Below are positions 52,585 through 60,172 of a DNA stretch of 64,000 bases, piece after piece. Position 1 is the first letter of the stretch. Each line of letters starts with the position of its first letter. Under the pieces are notes generated by a model, which saw only the letters and a program-made list of their open reading frames with translations, did no database searches and had not been told where the DNA came from. The position numbers and the translations under genes were made by a program. Origin of the DNA: Zhongshania antarctica (GTDB lineage Bacteria; Pseudomonadota; Gammaproteobacteria; Pseudomonadales; Spongiibacteraceae); the NCBI RefSeq assembly GCF_014202945.1, contig NZ_JACHHW010000003.1, positions 124,001 through 188,000 on the forward strand, written 5' to 3'.

Positions 52585-54777
52585 ATGAGCAATTTTGTTT
52601 ACCGAGTATCGGCTCTCGCGATGGCGATTGCGCTCAATTCGAGTGGCGCGCTGGCTGCAAACGATTTGGCGCTAGAAGAAATTTTGGTTACCGCCGAAAA
52701 GCGGGAAAGTTCTTTGCAGGACACCCCAATCTCAATTCTGGCATTTTCAAGTGAGCGGCTCGAGCGCTTCGGTATTAGCGATCTTGGCGACATTGCGGGC
52801 TTGGCGCCCAATGTCACCATTACACCGTTCCCCAATAGTCGCAGCTCCCTTGTGGTATTTATGCGCGGCGTTGGCAATAACGACAGCCAGTCAACTCAAG
52901 ATCCCGCAGTGGGCATTTATTTAGACGGCGTTTACGTCGCGCGCAGTATTGGCTTAACCAGTGATGTGGCCGATCTCGAGCGCATTGAGGTACTGCGGGG
53001 TCCGCAAGGCACCTTATACGGTCGCAATACCACCGGCGGCGCCATCAATTTAATTACCGCCAAGCCCGGCGAAGAATTTGCCATTAGCCAGCAGTTCAGC
53101 GCGGGTAATCGCGATTACTGGCGCTCATTAAGCAAAATTGAAAGCGGAAAAGTGGGCGGCTTTTCGGCCAAGCTAAGTTATTTAGAGTCTGGCCACGACG
53201 GCTGGGTTGAGAATACCGGCGAAGGTAAAAACTTCGGCGAAGAAGAAAAACAAGCTGGCCGCGCGGCCGTGCGCTGGGACCTCAACGAGAAGGTGAGTAT
53301 TGATTACGCTTACGATTTCTCTGAAATTGACGGCCCCCAGCATTATTACCAAACCACGTCCTCTACCGGCAATGCCATTCCGGCGAATGAACAGCGCAGT
53401 GACACTGGCAGTTGGGATGGCGGCGTAACACCAAGCCACACCGAAATTAGCGGCCACAGCTTTATTGTTAGCATCGATACCGGCTGGGGCGAGCTAAAGT
53501 CCATTAGCGGCTACCGAGAGCTGGCCGAAGATATTGTGCAGAACTACGGTGGAGGTCTTCCCGGCTTTAAAATTGGTGTCGACATTGAACAAGATCAGCT
53601 CTCGCAAGAGTTTCAGTTTGTCGGTGAAAGCGGTGAAAACTGGCGCTATGTCGCGGGGCTGTATTACTTTAAAGAACACGGCAGCGAACTAGAAACCGAC
53701 ACCGTGCCGGTGGTAATAGCCAATCCCAATCCGCTGTTGCCGCCCACCTTGCTCACGGTGACGCTTGAAGATCGGCAAATCTATTCCACCTCCGAGGCCT
53801 ACGCTGCCTACGGCCAGCTGACCTGGTCTCCGGCGATGCTTGCGCATCGTTTAGATGTGACTTTGGGCGGACGCTACACCGTCGACAAGCGCGAGGCGCG
53901 CAAAGACAGCGCAGTGTATTTTACTGGCGGCGAACAGTCAGACAGCGAGACCTGGAGCAACTTTAACCCCAGCCTCACCCTAGATTATAACTGGACCGAC
54001 GAGCTGAGTACTTTTGCTAAAGTGGTCACCGCCTATAAGTCGGGTGGTTACAATGTGCGCAGTACCGAAGACGGCTTTACCCCGCCTTTTGACGAAGAGC
54101 ATATGGTGTCCTACGAGTTAGGGGTCAAGTCGAGCTGGCTTAATAATCGCGTCAGCGTCAACGCCTCGGTGTTTCGCGCTGAATACGAAGACATGCAATT
54201 GCAGCAGATCACCAATAACGCCACCATCTTCCTCACCGACGTATTCAACGTAGGTGAGGCTCAGATCGACGGCTTTGAAGTTGATGTCATGGCGGTGTTA
54301 ATGCGCGGCCTAACCATGCAGCTGTCTTACGGCTATACCGATGCCGATTTCATCGAGTATATCGACCAGCGCGGCGCTAGCCCAACCCAGGGCGAAAACG
54401 TCGCCAATCAGGCCGAAATGCCCTACGCTCCAGAACACAATTATACCCTTGGTTTAGATTATGAACGCGCGGTGGGCAGTGCATCTAGTCCCATGATGCT
54501 GAATGCGAGTATCGACTATCAATGGACCGACGAGCGCTACGGCACGGCTTTTAATGACGATATGAGCGGCTTTTTCCTCGACGATTACGGCCTAGTAAAC
54601 GCGCGGCTCGCGCTGTCGGATATCAGGCTTGGTCGTCTTGGCCTAGAAGTCGCACTGTGGGGTCGCAACCTCGATGATGAGGAATACAAAGTGCACAGTA
54701 TTAGCCTAGGTGCCTACCAAGCGGGATATTTTGGTGAGCCCAAAAGCTATGGCATGGATGTTCGCCTGAGCTTCTAA
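52585..54777 (+). CDS. TonB-dependent receptor
   Basis: 730 residues from ATG 52585 (ATG 52567 is in frame). Signal peptide VSALAMAIALNSSGALAA, then the TonB box region LEEILVTAEKRESSLQDTPISILAFSSERL, and the plug with VVFMRGVGNNDSQSTQDPAVGIYLDGVYV and RIEVLRGPQGTLYGRNTTGGAINLITAKP. A 22-strand barrel follows, ending in GEPKSYGMDVRLSF with the terminal aromatic. The ...EEILVTA..R..SLQ.TPISI plug opening is typical of the large marine/sphingomonad receptor group often linked to uptake of steroids, sugars or aromatics. The substrate here is unknown. Confidence 0.93.
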   Translation: MSNFVYRVSALAMAIALNSSGALAANDLALEEILVTAEKRESSLQDTPISILAFSSERLERFGISDLGDIAGLAPNVTITPFPNSRSSLVVFMRGVGNNDSQSTQDPAVGIYLDGVYVARSIGLTSDVADLERIEVLRGPQGTLYGRNTTGGAINLITAKPGEEFAISQQFSAGNRDYWRSLSKIESGKVGGFSAKLSYLESGHDGWVENTGEGKNFGEEEKQAGRAAVRWDLNEKVSIDYAYDFSEIDGPQHYYQTTSSTGNAIPANEQRSDTGSWDGGVTPSHTEISGHSFIVSIDTGWGELKSISGYRELAEDIVQNYGGGLPGFKIGVDIEQDQLSQEFQFVGESGENWRYVAGLYYFKEHGSELETDTVPVVIANPNPLLPPTLLTVTLEDRQIYSTSEAYAAYGQLTWSPAMLAHRLDVTLGGRYTVDKREARKDSAVYFTGGEQSDSETWSNFNPSLTLDYNWTDELSTFAKVVTAYKSGGYNVRSTEDGFTPPFDEEHMVSYELGVKSSWLNNRVSVNASVFRAEYEDMQLQQITNNATIFLTDVFNVGEAQIDGFEVDVMAVLMRGLTMQLSYGYTDADFIEYIDQRGASPTQGENVANQAEMPYAPEHNYTLGLDYERAVGSASSPMMLNASIDYQWTDERYGTAFNDDMSGFFLDDYGLVNARLALSDIRLGRLGLEVALWGRNLDDEEYKVHSISLGAYQAGYFGEPKSYGMDVRLSF

Positions 54778-54793
54778 TTACGGCTACAACACC

Positions 54794-54840
54794 AATGCCA
54801 GCAGCGGCAACGATTTGTTCATGACGCTGCTGTTGGCATT
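54794..54840. terminator. Stem-loop after the TonB-dependent receptor gene
   Basis: AATGCCAGCAGCG (54794-54806) pairs with CGCTGCTGTTGGCATT (54825-54840) with a small bulge. There is no strong T-run; it is probably a terminator or 3' mRNA stabiliser, 17 bp after the stop. Confidence 0.5.
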
Positions 54841-54890
54841 CGCTTTGCATTTCCAACTGTAGTTAAATTGGCTATAGACATGGAGGTGTT

Positions 54891-55481
54891 ATGGTATTCG
54901 ACAAGATAGTATTAGACGGCCCCAGCGTGCGACTAGAGCCGCTGTCGATTAGCCATAAGCAGGGTCTAGCCGAAGCCATCGACGACGGCGAATTGTGGCG
55001 AATCTTCGTTACCAAAGTCCCTCACCCTGATGACCTCGACGAATTTATCGGCAACGCCTACTATGCGCTAGAAGAGGGCGACGGCCTGGTTTTCGCCATT
55101 ATCGATAAACGCAGTGGCAAGGTAGTTGGCTCCAGTCGCTATATGCGCGCCAGCCCACCAAATAAACGCGTAGAAATCGGCTTTAGCTTCATTGCCAAAT
55201 CCCACCAAAAAACCCACATCAATACCGAAGCCAAACTTTTGATGCTTAAACACGCCTTCGAAAACCTAAAAGTAAATCGCGTCGAGTTCGTCACCGACTT
55301 CCTCAACCAAAACTCCCGCAACGCCATTTTGCGTTTAGGCGCCAAGCAAGAAGGCATCCTGCGCAACCACATGGTAATGGCCGACGGCCGAATTCGAGAC
55401 TCCGTGGTGTTCACCATTATCAGTAATGAATGGCCGGGAGTTAAACAGCACCTTACGGCGAAACTGGCACAGACTGCTTAG
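54891..55481 (+). CDS. GNAT family N-acetyltransferase (RimJ/RimL-like)
   Basis: 196 residues. VRLEPLSISHKQGLAEAI start, VVGSSRYMRASPPNKRVEIGFSFIAKSHQKTHINTEAKLLMLKHAFE (acetyl-CoA-binding region), VEFVTDFLNQNSRNAILRLGAKQEGILRNHMVMADGRIRDSVVFTII. This is the pattern of RimJ/RimL-type enzymes that acetylate protein N-termini or small amines. The usual R/Q-x-x-G-x-G/A loop is altered (KSHQKTHIN), so acetyl-CoA binding should be checked. Confidence 0.88.
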   Translation: MVFDKIVLDGPSVRLEPLSISHKQGLAEAIDDGELWRIFVTKVPHPDDLDEFIGNAYYALEEGDGLVFAIIDKRSGKVVGSSRYMRASPPNKRVEIGFSFIAKSHQKTHINTEAKLLMLKHAFENLKVNRVEFVTDFLNQNSRNAILRLGAKQEGILRNHMVMADGRIRDSVVFTIISNEWPGVKQHLTAKLAQTA

Positions 55482-55825
55482 GGTGAGCTTGGTGTGAATG
55501 CTGTTGATAAGCTCATTAGCCAACAGCCCGCAATTAGCGAGGTAACGTCTGACTGGGTTCATGCCATACGCTGGAGGCGTGTTACTGCAATTACCTCTAG
55601 CTTCGTCATTCTGAGCTTGATTCAGAGTCTAAGGCCACCGAGGCGCTTCACGGCCACTCCTCTAGATGTTGGATTAAGCCTGGTATGGCTGAGTCGAAAA
55701 GGGTGTGAACAGTTGTGTCATTCTCATTAACTACTTAGGGTTTATATGTCGTGCAGCGAAACCGATAAACGCTAAGTAGTTAAAAGCGGATCTATGATTG
55801 AGGTAGTGATCCAAAAGGGGGGCGA
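55482..55825. other. Gap with two hairpins before the nuclease-like gene
   Basis: About 345 bases. Near 55604-55629 is a small palindromic motif (GTCATTCTGAGCTTGATTCA core; TCTGA/TCAGA stem) resembling dispersed short palindromes seen in many bacterial genomes. At 55727-55783 is the long inverted repeat listed separately. Frames seen here are not convincing genes. Confidence 0.5.
55727..55783. repeat. 19-bp inverted repeat, 18/19 match
   Basis: TTAACTACTTAGGGTTTAT (55727-55745) faces its reverse complement (55765-55783) with one mismatch and a 19-base loop. It sits 43 bp before the nuclease-like gene, at the boundary of the AT-richer island. It could be a terminator, an operator, or the end of an inserted segment. 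Confidence 0.75.
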
Positions 55826-56728
55826 TTGAAATTTCAAAATATACCTTACGAGAATTATGTCCGAGACGGCGAGTCGGTATTGGCACAATATGTTGAGGCT
55901 TGTGACTGGCTTGATGAAATGGGATTCAACTATAAAAAAACACGCTTTAGGCAGTACAAAAAATCTATAGACAATTTTTATTCGTCAATAAACTATGGTC
56001 CTGCTGAAGGTGAATTGGAATCTGTGTTCCACGAATTCTTGAACGCTTATTCTGAAGCTACTGAGTTAATCAGGCTTAAAGGAGTAATGGTGGGGGCTGA
56101 TTTTGAATTGTATTTTAGTAGGCTAAAGAAGGTGGTGGCAGGATCGGCATTTCGCACTGAATCAGAGAAAGACCAGTCTAGAAATTTCTCTTTCGAGCTC
56201 AGTATGGCTGCGCGGTTTATAAACGGTGGTTTCACGGTTGACCTCAACCATGAGGCGGATATTGTCGCGGTAGTTGAAGGAGTAAAAGTATACGTTGAGT
56301 GTAAAAGACTACGGTCTTTAAAAAAACTTTCTGCAAACATTAAGAAAGCTAACGAGCAAATTAAAGTTAGACTTTCAATAGATAAATCCAGCAGGTCTAG
56401 AGGGCTCATTGCAATTAACACAAGCGATGTCCTGAATCCTTCGAATGACATGCTTATGATTGACTCAGTTGATAACCTGCAGCGCCTAAATTCGGAACAG
56501 TTGAATGGCTTTATGGAAGAAAACGAGAAGGCTTTACGCACTAAAGAGCATAAAAATACCTTGGGTGTGTTTTGTGAGTTCACAAATCAGGCATTGATAC
56601 ACGATAGAGACCCAATGGCGCTTTGTAATTGTCGAGGTGCCAATTTCTACACTTACAAGGAGGGCGGTAGTGATGACATTCTTGTTCGCGCAATGGCAAT
56701 TAATCTTGCAAATCAAAACATCTTTTAA
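55826..56728 (+). CDS. Uncharacterised protein with PD-(D/E)xK-like nuclease core
   Basis: 300 residues from TTG 55826, supported by a strong AAGGGGGG ribosome site 5 bases before it. I do not recognise the family. The middle contains a likely nuclease core: a helix (RNFSFELSMAARFINGG), then EADIVAVVEGVKVYVECKRLRSLKKL, in which Asp-Ile, a hairpin and Glu-Cys-Lys reproduce the D-(x)n-(E)xK metal-binding pattern of restriction and repair endonucleases. A Lys/Arg-rich helix follows. No membrane segment or signal peptide. Base composition is clearly lower in GC than the neighbours, suggesting transfer. Adjacent to a CcdAB module, so defence or mobile-element function is possible but unproven. Confidence 0.6.
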   Translation: MKFQNIPYENYVRDGESVLAQYVEACDWLDEMGFNYKKTRFRQYKKSIDNFYSSINYGPAEGELESVFHEFLNAYSEATELIRLKGVMVGADFELYFSRLKKVVAGSAFRTESEKDQSRNFSFELSMAARFINGGFTVDLNHEADIVAVVEGVKVYVECKRLRSLKKLSANIKKANEQIKVRLSIDKSSRSRGLIAINTSDVLNPSNDMLMIDSVDNLQRLNSEQLNGFMEENEKALRTKEHKNTLGVFCEFTNQALIHDRDPMALCNCRGANFYTYKEGGSDDILVRAMAINLANQNIF

Positions 56729-56783
56729 CAAGGTAATGGTGTAGGACTACCTGACCTACGTTTCGGCAGCTGACATTGCGGCG

Positions 56784-57101
56784 TTAAATGCCTGTAATCG
56801 CAAAGTCTATCGCTGCAATAATTTCATTACGAAAATGATTTAAAGACCCAATGGGGGCTTTTAAAATTTTAGATGGGATTGATGCTATTTGAGGTGTGAG
56901 TAATAAATATTTTTCTCCATTGTATTCAATTTCCGGCGTTAAATTATGCATACTTTTATTATTGAAGCTTTGTAGCCGACCCAGTGGAATAACGATTCTG
57001 GTTGCAATGTCGGAAATAACTGGATTTTGGATATCAAGCAAGTATGGAAATGCATTCCGAGTGTTTTTACTCGGATTTTGGTAAACATCAAACTGTGCCA
57101 T
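56784..57101 (-). CDS. ccdB: CcdB-type toxin
   Basis: 105 residues. MAQFDVYQNPSKNTRNAFPYLLDIQNPVISDIATRIVIPL is the characteristic CcdB N-terminus, and the protein ends with a hydrophobic helix near ...FRNEIIAAIDFAITGI, where the gyrase-contact Trp-Gly-Ile of F CcdB is replaced by TGI. CcdB poisons DNA gyrase subunit A. ATG 57101 overlaps the ccdA stop by one base (TGATG). The classical penultimate Trp (WGI) is absent here, so gyrase poisoning activity is open to question. Confidence 0.87.
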   Translation of the reverse strand: MAQFDVYQNPSKNTRNAFPYLLDIQNPVISDIATRIVIPLGRLQSFNNKSMHNLTPEIEYNGEKYLLLTPQIASIPSKILKAPIGSLNHFRNEIIAAIDFAITGI

Positions 57102-57346
57102 CAAAACTCCCTAAATTCGTCACCAAAACAGCCGTGTTCATCTACAAAATGATTGTAGGCCTGTATGGCGTTTTTGTTCTCATTAGCCCATTTCTCGGAG
57201 TTTAACTTTGCTAATTTGTCGCTAAGGGCTTGCTCAAGAGTGGCTGAGAGATTGATTTTTAAGTCTTTGCATTTTCTTAGTAAGTCACTGTTTAAGCTAA
57301 GGTTTGTAGGTTTTTTGGGGGCTTCTAGGTCAAATAAGGGCTGCAT
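57101..57346 (-). CDS. ccdA: CcdA-type antitoxin
   Basis: 81 residues. The N-terminal ribbon-helix-helix (KKPTNLSLNSDLLRKCKDLKINLSATLEQAL) binds DNA; the C-terminal tail WANENKNAIQAYNHFVDEHGCFGDEFREF is the toxin-binding segment, typical of CcdA (family ends in ...GxFxDexRxF). GAGGA precedes ATG 57346. It is first in the operon, as usual for ccdAB. Confidence 0.9.
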   Translation of the reverse strand: MQPLFDLEAPKKPTNLSLNSDLLRKCKDLKINLSATLEQALSDKLAKLNSEKWANENKNAIQAYNHFVDEHGCFGDEFREF

Positions 57347-57365
57347 GATTTGGTCCTCTAACAGA

Positions 57366-57401
57366 GCGCATAACTATTATTATGCGCACAGTAATGCGCA
57401 T
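57366..57401 (-). promoter_or_regulatory. ccdAB operator palindromes
   Basis: GCGCATAA and TTATGCGC (57366-57373 and 57380-57387) form a perfect 8-bp inverted repeat, followed by a third ATGCGCAT half-palindrome at 57394-57401. They lie 20-55 bp ahead of ccdA, where the CcdA-CcdB complex is expected to autorepress. Confidence 0.6.
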
Positions 57402-57572
57402 TGCAAACTATTTGATAGTCTCACCACAAATATCTCTGCCATGAGTGGAGGGGCAAACTTAGAATATTGACGGATTTAGCCAAGCTGCAAGCCCTAGCTA
57501 AATCTTGATGCCGCGAGCCTTAGTCGCCATTTAGTCCTTTGCCTCCCAACCTAAAGTCGCTACAATCGCCAC
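57402..57572. other. Gap between ccdAB promoter and riboswitch
   Basis: About 170 bases with no gene. GATTTAGC (57473-57480) and GCTAAATC (57497-57504) form an 8-bp stem. The promoter for the riboswitch transcript should lie in the second half. Confidence 0.35.
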
Positions 57573-57736
57573 ACCAAAGGTGCTCTGTAAAGAGATAATC
57601 GGGAAGTCTGGTGTGTATTTGAATCCAGCGCTGCCCCCGCATCGGTAATTAAGCTAGGTTCGCCATAACCACTGTGCTGTGGCATGGGAAGGGGTGAACC
57701 GAGGAGAGATCCGCTTATGAGCCCGAAGACCGGCCA
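57573..57736 (+). promoter_or_regulatory. Cobalamin (B12) riboswitch
   Basis: The conserved aptamer elements appear in order on the plus strand: AAAGGTGCTCTGTAAAGAG with AATCGGGAAGTCTGGTG (P2/P3), AATCCAGCGCTGCCCCCGC (core), then CCACTGTGCTGTGGCATGGGAAGG and AGCCCGAAGACCGGCC, the B12-box region. It senses adenosylcobalamin or a related form and lowers expression of downstream genes when the vitamin is plentiful. The downstream genes are for cobalamin synthesis and cobalt uptake, as expected. The expression platform is probably within 57737-58077; a TAACGCG/CGCGTTA stem lies at 57865-57885. Confidence 0.92.
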
Positions 57737-57782
57737 TTGGTTTCATTCACAGAACATCGCACGGCGGGTGCGAGGAGATTTC

Positions 57783-57935
57783 ATGTACTCTCGGTTTTCT
57801 GCGCAATTTCCAGCGCTGGAATACGGCTTTATTGCTGCTATTCCGCTTATTTCCTCGTTTTTCATAACGCGTGTAGTTCGCGTTACTAAGCTATTCCGCA
57901 TACCGGCCTTATTCTACATCCCTAGCTTATTCTGA
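57783..57935 (+). CDS. Small hydrophobic protein, 50 aa, downstream of riboswitch
   Basis: ATG 57783 has a strong AGGAG five bases upstream, which favours real translation. The 50 residues contain a hydrophobic helix (GFIAAIPLISSFFI) followed by a basic stretch and a second hydrophobic/aromatic segment. A small inner-membrane peptide, for example an accessory cobalt-transport subunit, or a regulatory leader are possible. It does not match CbtB, which carries His-rich motifs. No family is recognised. Confidence 0.4.
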   Translation: MYSRFSAQFPALEYGFIAAIPLISSFFITRVVRVTKLFRIPALFYIPSLF

Positions 57936-58007
57936 GTTTTATTGTATCGCGTCGTCGTTAATTTAACGGCGATATAAGTACGTTCAGAATTTCTAAAGGA
58001 GTAGGGA

Positions 58008-58088
58008 ATGACACTGCGTTTGCACATTCAAAAGTTGGCTACTGCTCGTTCTCGTTTAACAAAGGGAGGGGTCACGTATGCCTGGTGA
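58008..58088 (+). CDS. Short leader frame overlapping the cobB start
   Basis: 26 codons from ATG 58008, with the best Shine-Dalgarno in the region (AAAGGAG). The basic peptide stops 8 bases inside cobB (cobB ATG at 58078), so terminating ribosomes could re-initiate on cobB: a translational coupling leader. It may also be chance. Confidence 0.35.
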   Translation: MTLRLHIQKLATARSRLTKGGVTYAW

Positions 58089-59412
58089 TATTTTATGTCC
58101 GGCGGTGTTTTTGGCCGCGCCCGCTTCGGGCCAGGGTAAAACTACAATTACTGCGGCTATTGCCCGCTACCACCGTTTGCAGGGCCGCGAGGTGCGCATT
58201 TTTAAAATGGGCCCCGATTATTTAGACCCGCAAATTCTTGAGCAGGCCTCTGGCCACCCAGTAGCGCAGCTCGATCTGTGGATGGCGGGCGAGGCCTATT
58301 GCCGAGATCAGTTTTACCGCGCCGCGCAAACCGCCGATTTGATTTTGGTGGAGGGCGCCATGGGTATGTTCGATGGCGATCCATCGAGCGCGGATTTGGC
58401 GCGCACCTTTGGCATTCCCATTGTGCTGATTATGGACGTGAAGGGCATGGCGCAAACCGCAGCGGCCTTGGCCTGTGGTCTAGCCAATTACCGCGACGAC
58501 GTTGAGGTGACGGGCCTAATTGCCAATCACTGCGCCTCTGAACGCCATCGCCAGCTGATTTCCGACGCCCTGCCAGCAAGCTTGCCCTTACTGGCGAGCT
58601 TTGCCAATACGCCGACTATTCGCCTACCGGAACGTCATCTTGGTTTGGTGCAAGCCTGTGAAGTGCGCGAGGAATTAGAAACCTGCTTTAACGCCGCCGC
58701 CGAGCTGGTTGGCGCCAGTAGCTTGGCGAGCTTACCGCCACCAGTGCGTTTTTCTGCCCAGTCAATTGCGCCGCCACCGCGCTTATTGGCTGGGGTAAAA
58801 ATTGCGATTGCACAGGATGAGGCCTTTAGTTTTATTTACCCAGCTAACACCCAGTTGTTAACCGCGATGGGCGCCGATCTGCAATTTTTCTCGCCAATTC
58901 ACGACACTAAATTGCCTGCGGCCGACGCCCTCTGGTTGCCCGGCGGCTACCCGGAGTTACACGCAGACGCGCTGGCTGCAAACACCGCAATGCACGGAGA
59001 AATTCAGCAGTTTTATCAAAGTGGCAAAGGGATTTTGGCTGAGTGTGGCGGCTTTATGTATTGCCTAGAAAGCCTCAAGGATTTGGCGGGCACTCGCCAT
59101 ACCATGCTGGCGTTGCTTGCTGGCCAAGCGTCCATGCGTGGCCGTGGCGGTTGCCAAGGTATGCAGAGCGCGGTGTTGCCGGAAGGCGAGCTGCGCGCCC
59201 ATGCCCATCATCGCTCTCAATCAGAAAATACCCCAGAGCCTATTGGCTACGGCAGGCGGCCCAAGCACCCCGCGCCGGGTGAGTCTATATATCGGCAGCG
59301 GGGTTTAACCGCCTCGTATTTGCACTTGTTCTTTCCCTCGGCACCCGAGGTAATCGCAAAGGTGTTTTTGCCGCATACGCAAATAAAGGATGCAGATCGT
59401 GTCAGGGACTAG
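58078..59412 (+). CDS. cobB: Cobyrinate a,c-diamide synthase
   Basis: 444 residues. N-terminal P-loop-like ATPase domain (FLAAPASGQGKTTITAAIARYHRLQGREVRIFKMGPDYLDP) and C-terminal type 1 glutamine amidotransferase domain (LWLPGGYPELHADALAAN and the nucleophile Cys in GILAECGGFMYCLESL). It amidates side chains a and c of the corrin ring using glutamine and ATP; named CbiA or CobB depending on pathway. GGGAGGGG precedes ATG 58078. First enzyme gene after the riboswitch. Its end overlaps the transporter gene. Confidence 0.92.
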   Translation: MPGDILCPAVFLAAPASGQGKTTITAAIARYHRLQGREVRIFKMGPDYLDPQILEQASGHPVAQLDLWMAGEAYCRDQFYRAAQTADLILVEGAMGMFDGDPSSADLARTFGIPIVLIMDVKGMAQTAAALACGLANYRDDVEVTGLIANHCASERHRQLISDALPASLPLLASFANTPTIRLPERHLGLVQACEVREELETCFNAAAELVGASSLASLPPPVRFSAQSIAPPPRLLAGVKIAIAQDEAFSFIYPANTQLLTAMGADLQFFSPIHDTKLPAADALWLPGGYPELHADALAANTAMHGEIQQFYQSGKGILAECGGFMYCLESLKDLAGTRHTMLALLAGQASMRGRGGCQGMQSAVLPEGELRAHAHHRSQSENTPEPIGYGRRPKHPAPGESIYRQRGLTASYLHLFFPSAPEVIAKVFLPHTQIKDADRVRD

Positions 59413-60169
59413 TATTTCAATTCTCGCCTTGGGTTTCTCGCTGGGCTTTGTTCACGCCATGGATGCAGATCATGTTATGGCGGTGTCGGCTTTGAGCAAT
59501 CGCCATCACGATAATGGGAAGAAGCGCGGCATAGCGGCAAATTTGGCGCTGACCTTACGGCATTGTAGTCACTGGGCATTGGGCCATGGCGCGGTACTGC
59601 TGCTGAGTGCAGGCGTGGTGTTTGGGTTGGGGCTGAGTCTGCCTACAAACCTAGGTCATTTTGCCGAGCTTGCGGTGGGCGTGGTGCTGATTGCCATAGG
59701 GGGCTCGCTGTTGTGGCAATTACGACGGGAGCGGGTGGTGATGTTGCGTCATAAGCACCAGCATGAACATGGCGAGCTGGTGCATGTTCACTTAGTAAAA
59801 AGCAGTACAGTGAATGATGCCTGTGCCGATTCCTCAAACCCTACTAAGCAAACACTGAAGCATAGCGCAATGCCTGCTGCCAAAGCCCATGCGCCAGTTA
59901 TGGTTGGCGCTCTGCACGGCTTGGCTGGCAGCGCACCCGCCTTGGCATTGGTGCCGGTGATTAATGATATGGCGTTATTGTCGGCGCTGCTTTATGTCTT
60001 GGTTTTTTCCTGTTCGGTGTTATTGGGCATGGTGGTATTTGGATTGGGCCTTGGCAGTGTGCAGTCGTATTTAGCTCAGCGCCACAGTAATTTATTTGAT
60101 TTGTTCCGGCAGGTCTTAGGCGCGGCCACGGTGGTGTTTGGTGCGGTGTGGTTTGTGCAGGCCCTATAA
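59390..60169 (+). CDS. Nickel/cobalt transporter
   Basis: 259 residues, about six membrane helices. The metal signature FVHAMDADHVMAVSALSNRHHD near the N-terminus (H-x4-DH) is that of Ni2+/Co2+ permeases, followed by a cytoplasmic His-rich loop (RHKHQHEHGELVHVH) and a second HGLAGSAPALALVPV segment. Inside a B12 operon it most likely imports cobalt. The start at ATG 59390 overlaps cobB by 23 bp; GTG 59399 with AAAGGA upstream is an alternative. Confidence 0.88.
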   Translation: MQIVSGTSISILALGFSLGFVHAMDADHVMAVSALSNRHHDNGKKRGIAANLALTLRHCSHWALGHGAVLLLSAGVVFGLGLSLPTNLGHFAELAVGVVLIAIGGSLLWQLRRERVVMLRHKHQHEHGELVHVHLVKSSTVNDACADSSNPTKQTLKHSAMPAAKAHAPVMVGALHGLAGSAPALALVPVINDMALLSALLYVLVFSCSVLLGMVVFGLGLGSVQSYLAQRHSNLFDLFRQVLGAATVVFGAVWFVQAL

Positions 60170-60172
60170 ACC

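Noticed and set aside
55727-55783. Integron attC site
   Set aside because: The inverted repeat lacks the GTTRRRY / RYYYAAC core sites and there is no integrase or cassette array.
57684-57935. 83-codon frame overlapping the riboswitch
   Set aside because: Its first 33 codons lie in the conserved riboswitch structure. Only the internal ATG at 57783, with its own strong Shine-Dalgarno, is a credible start.
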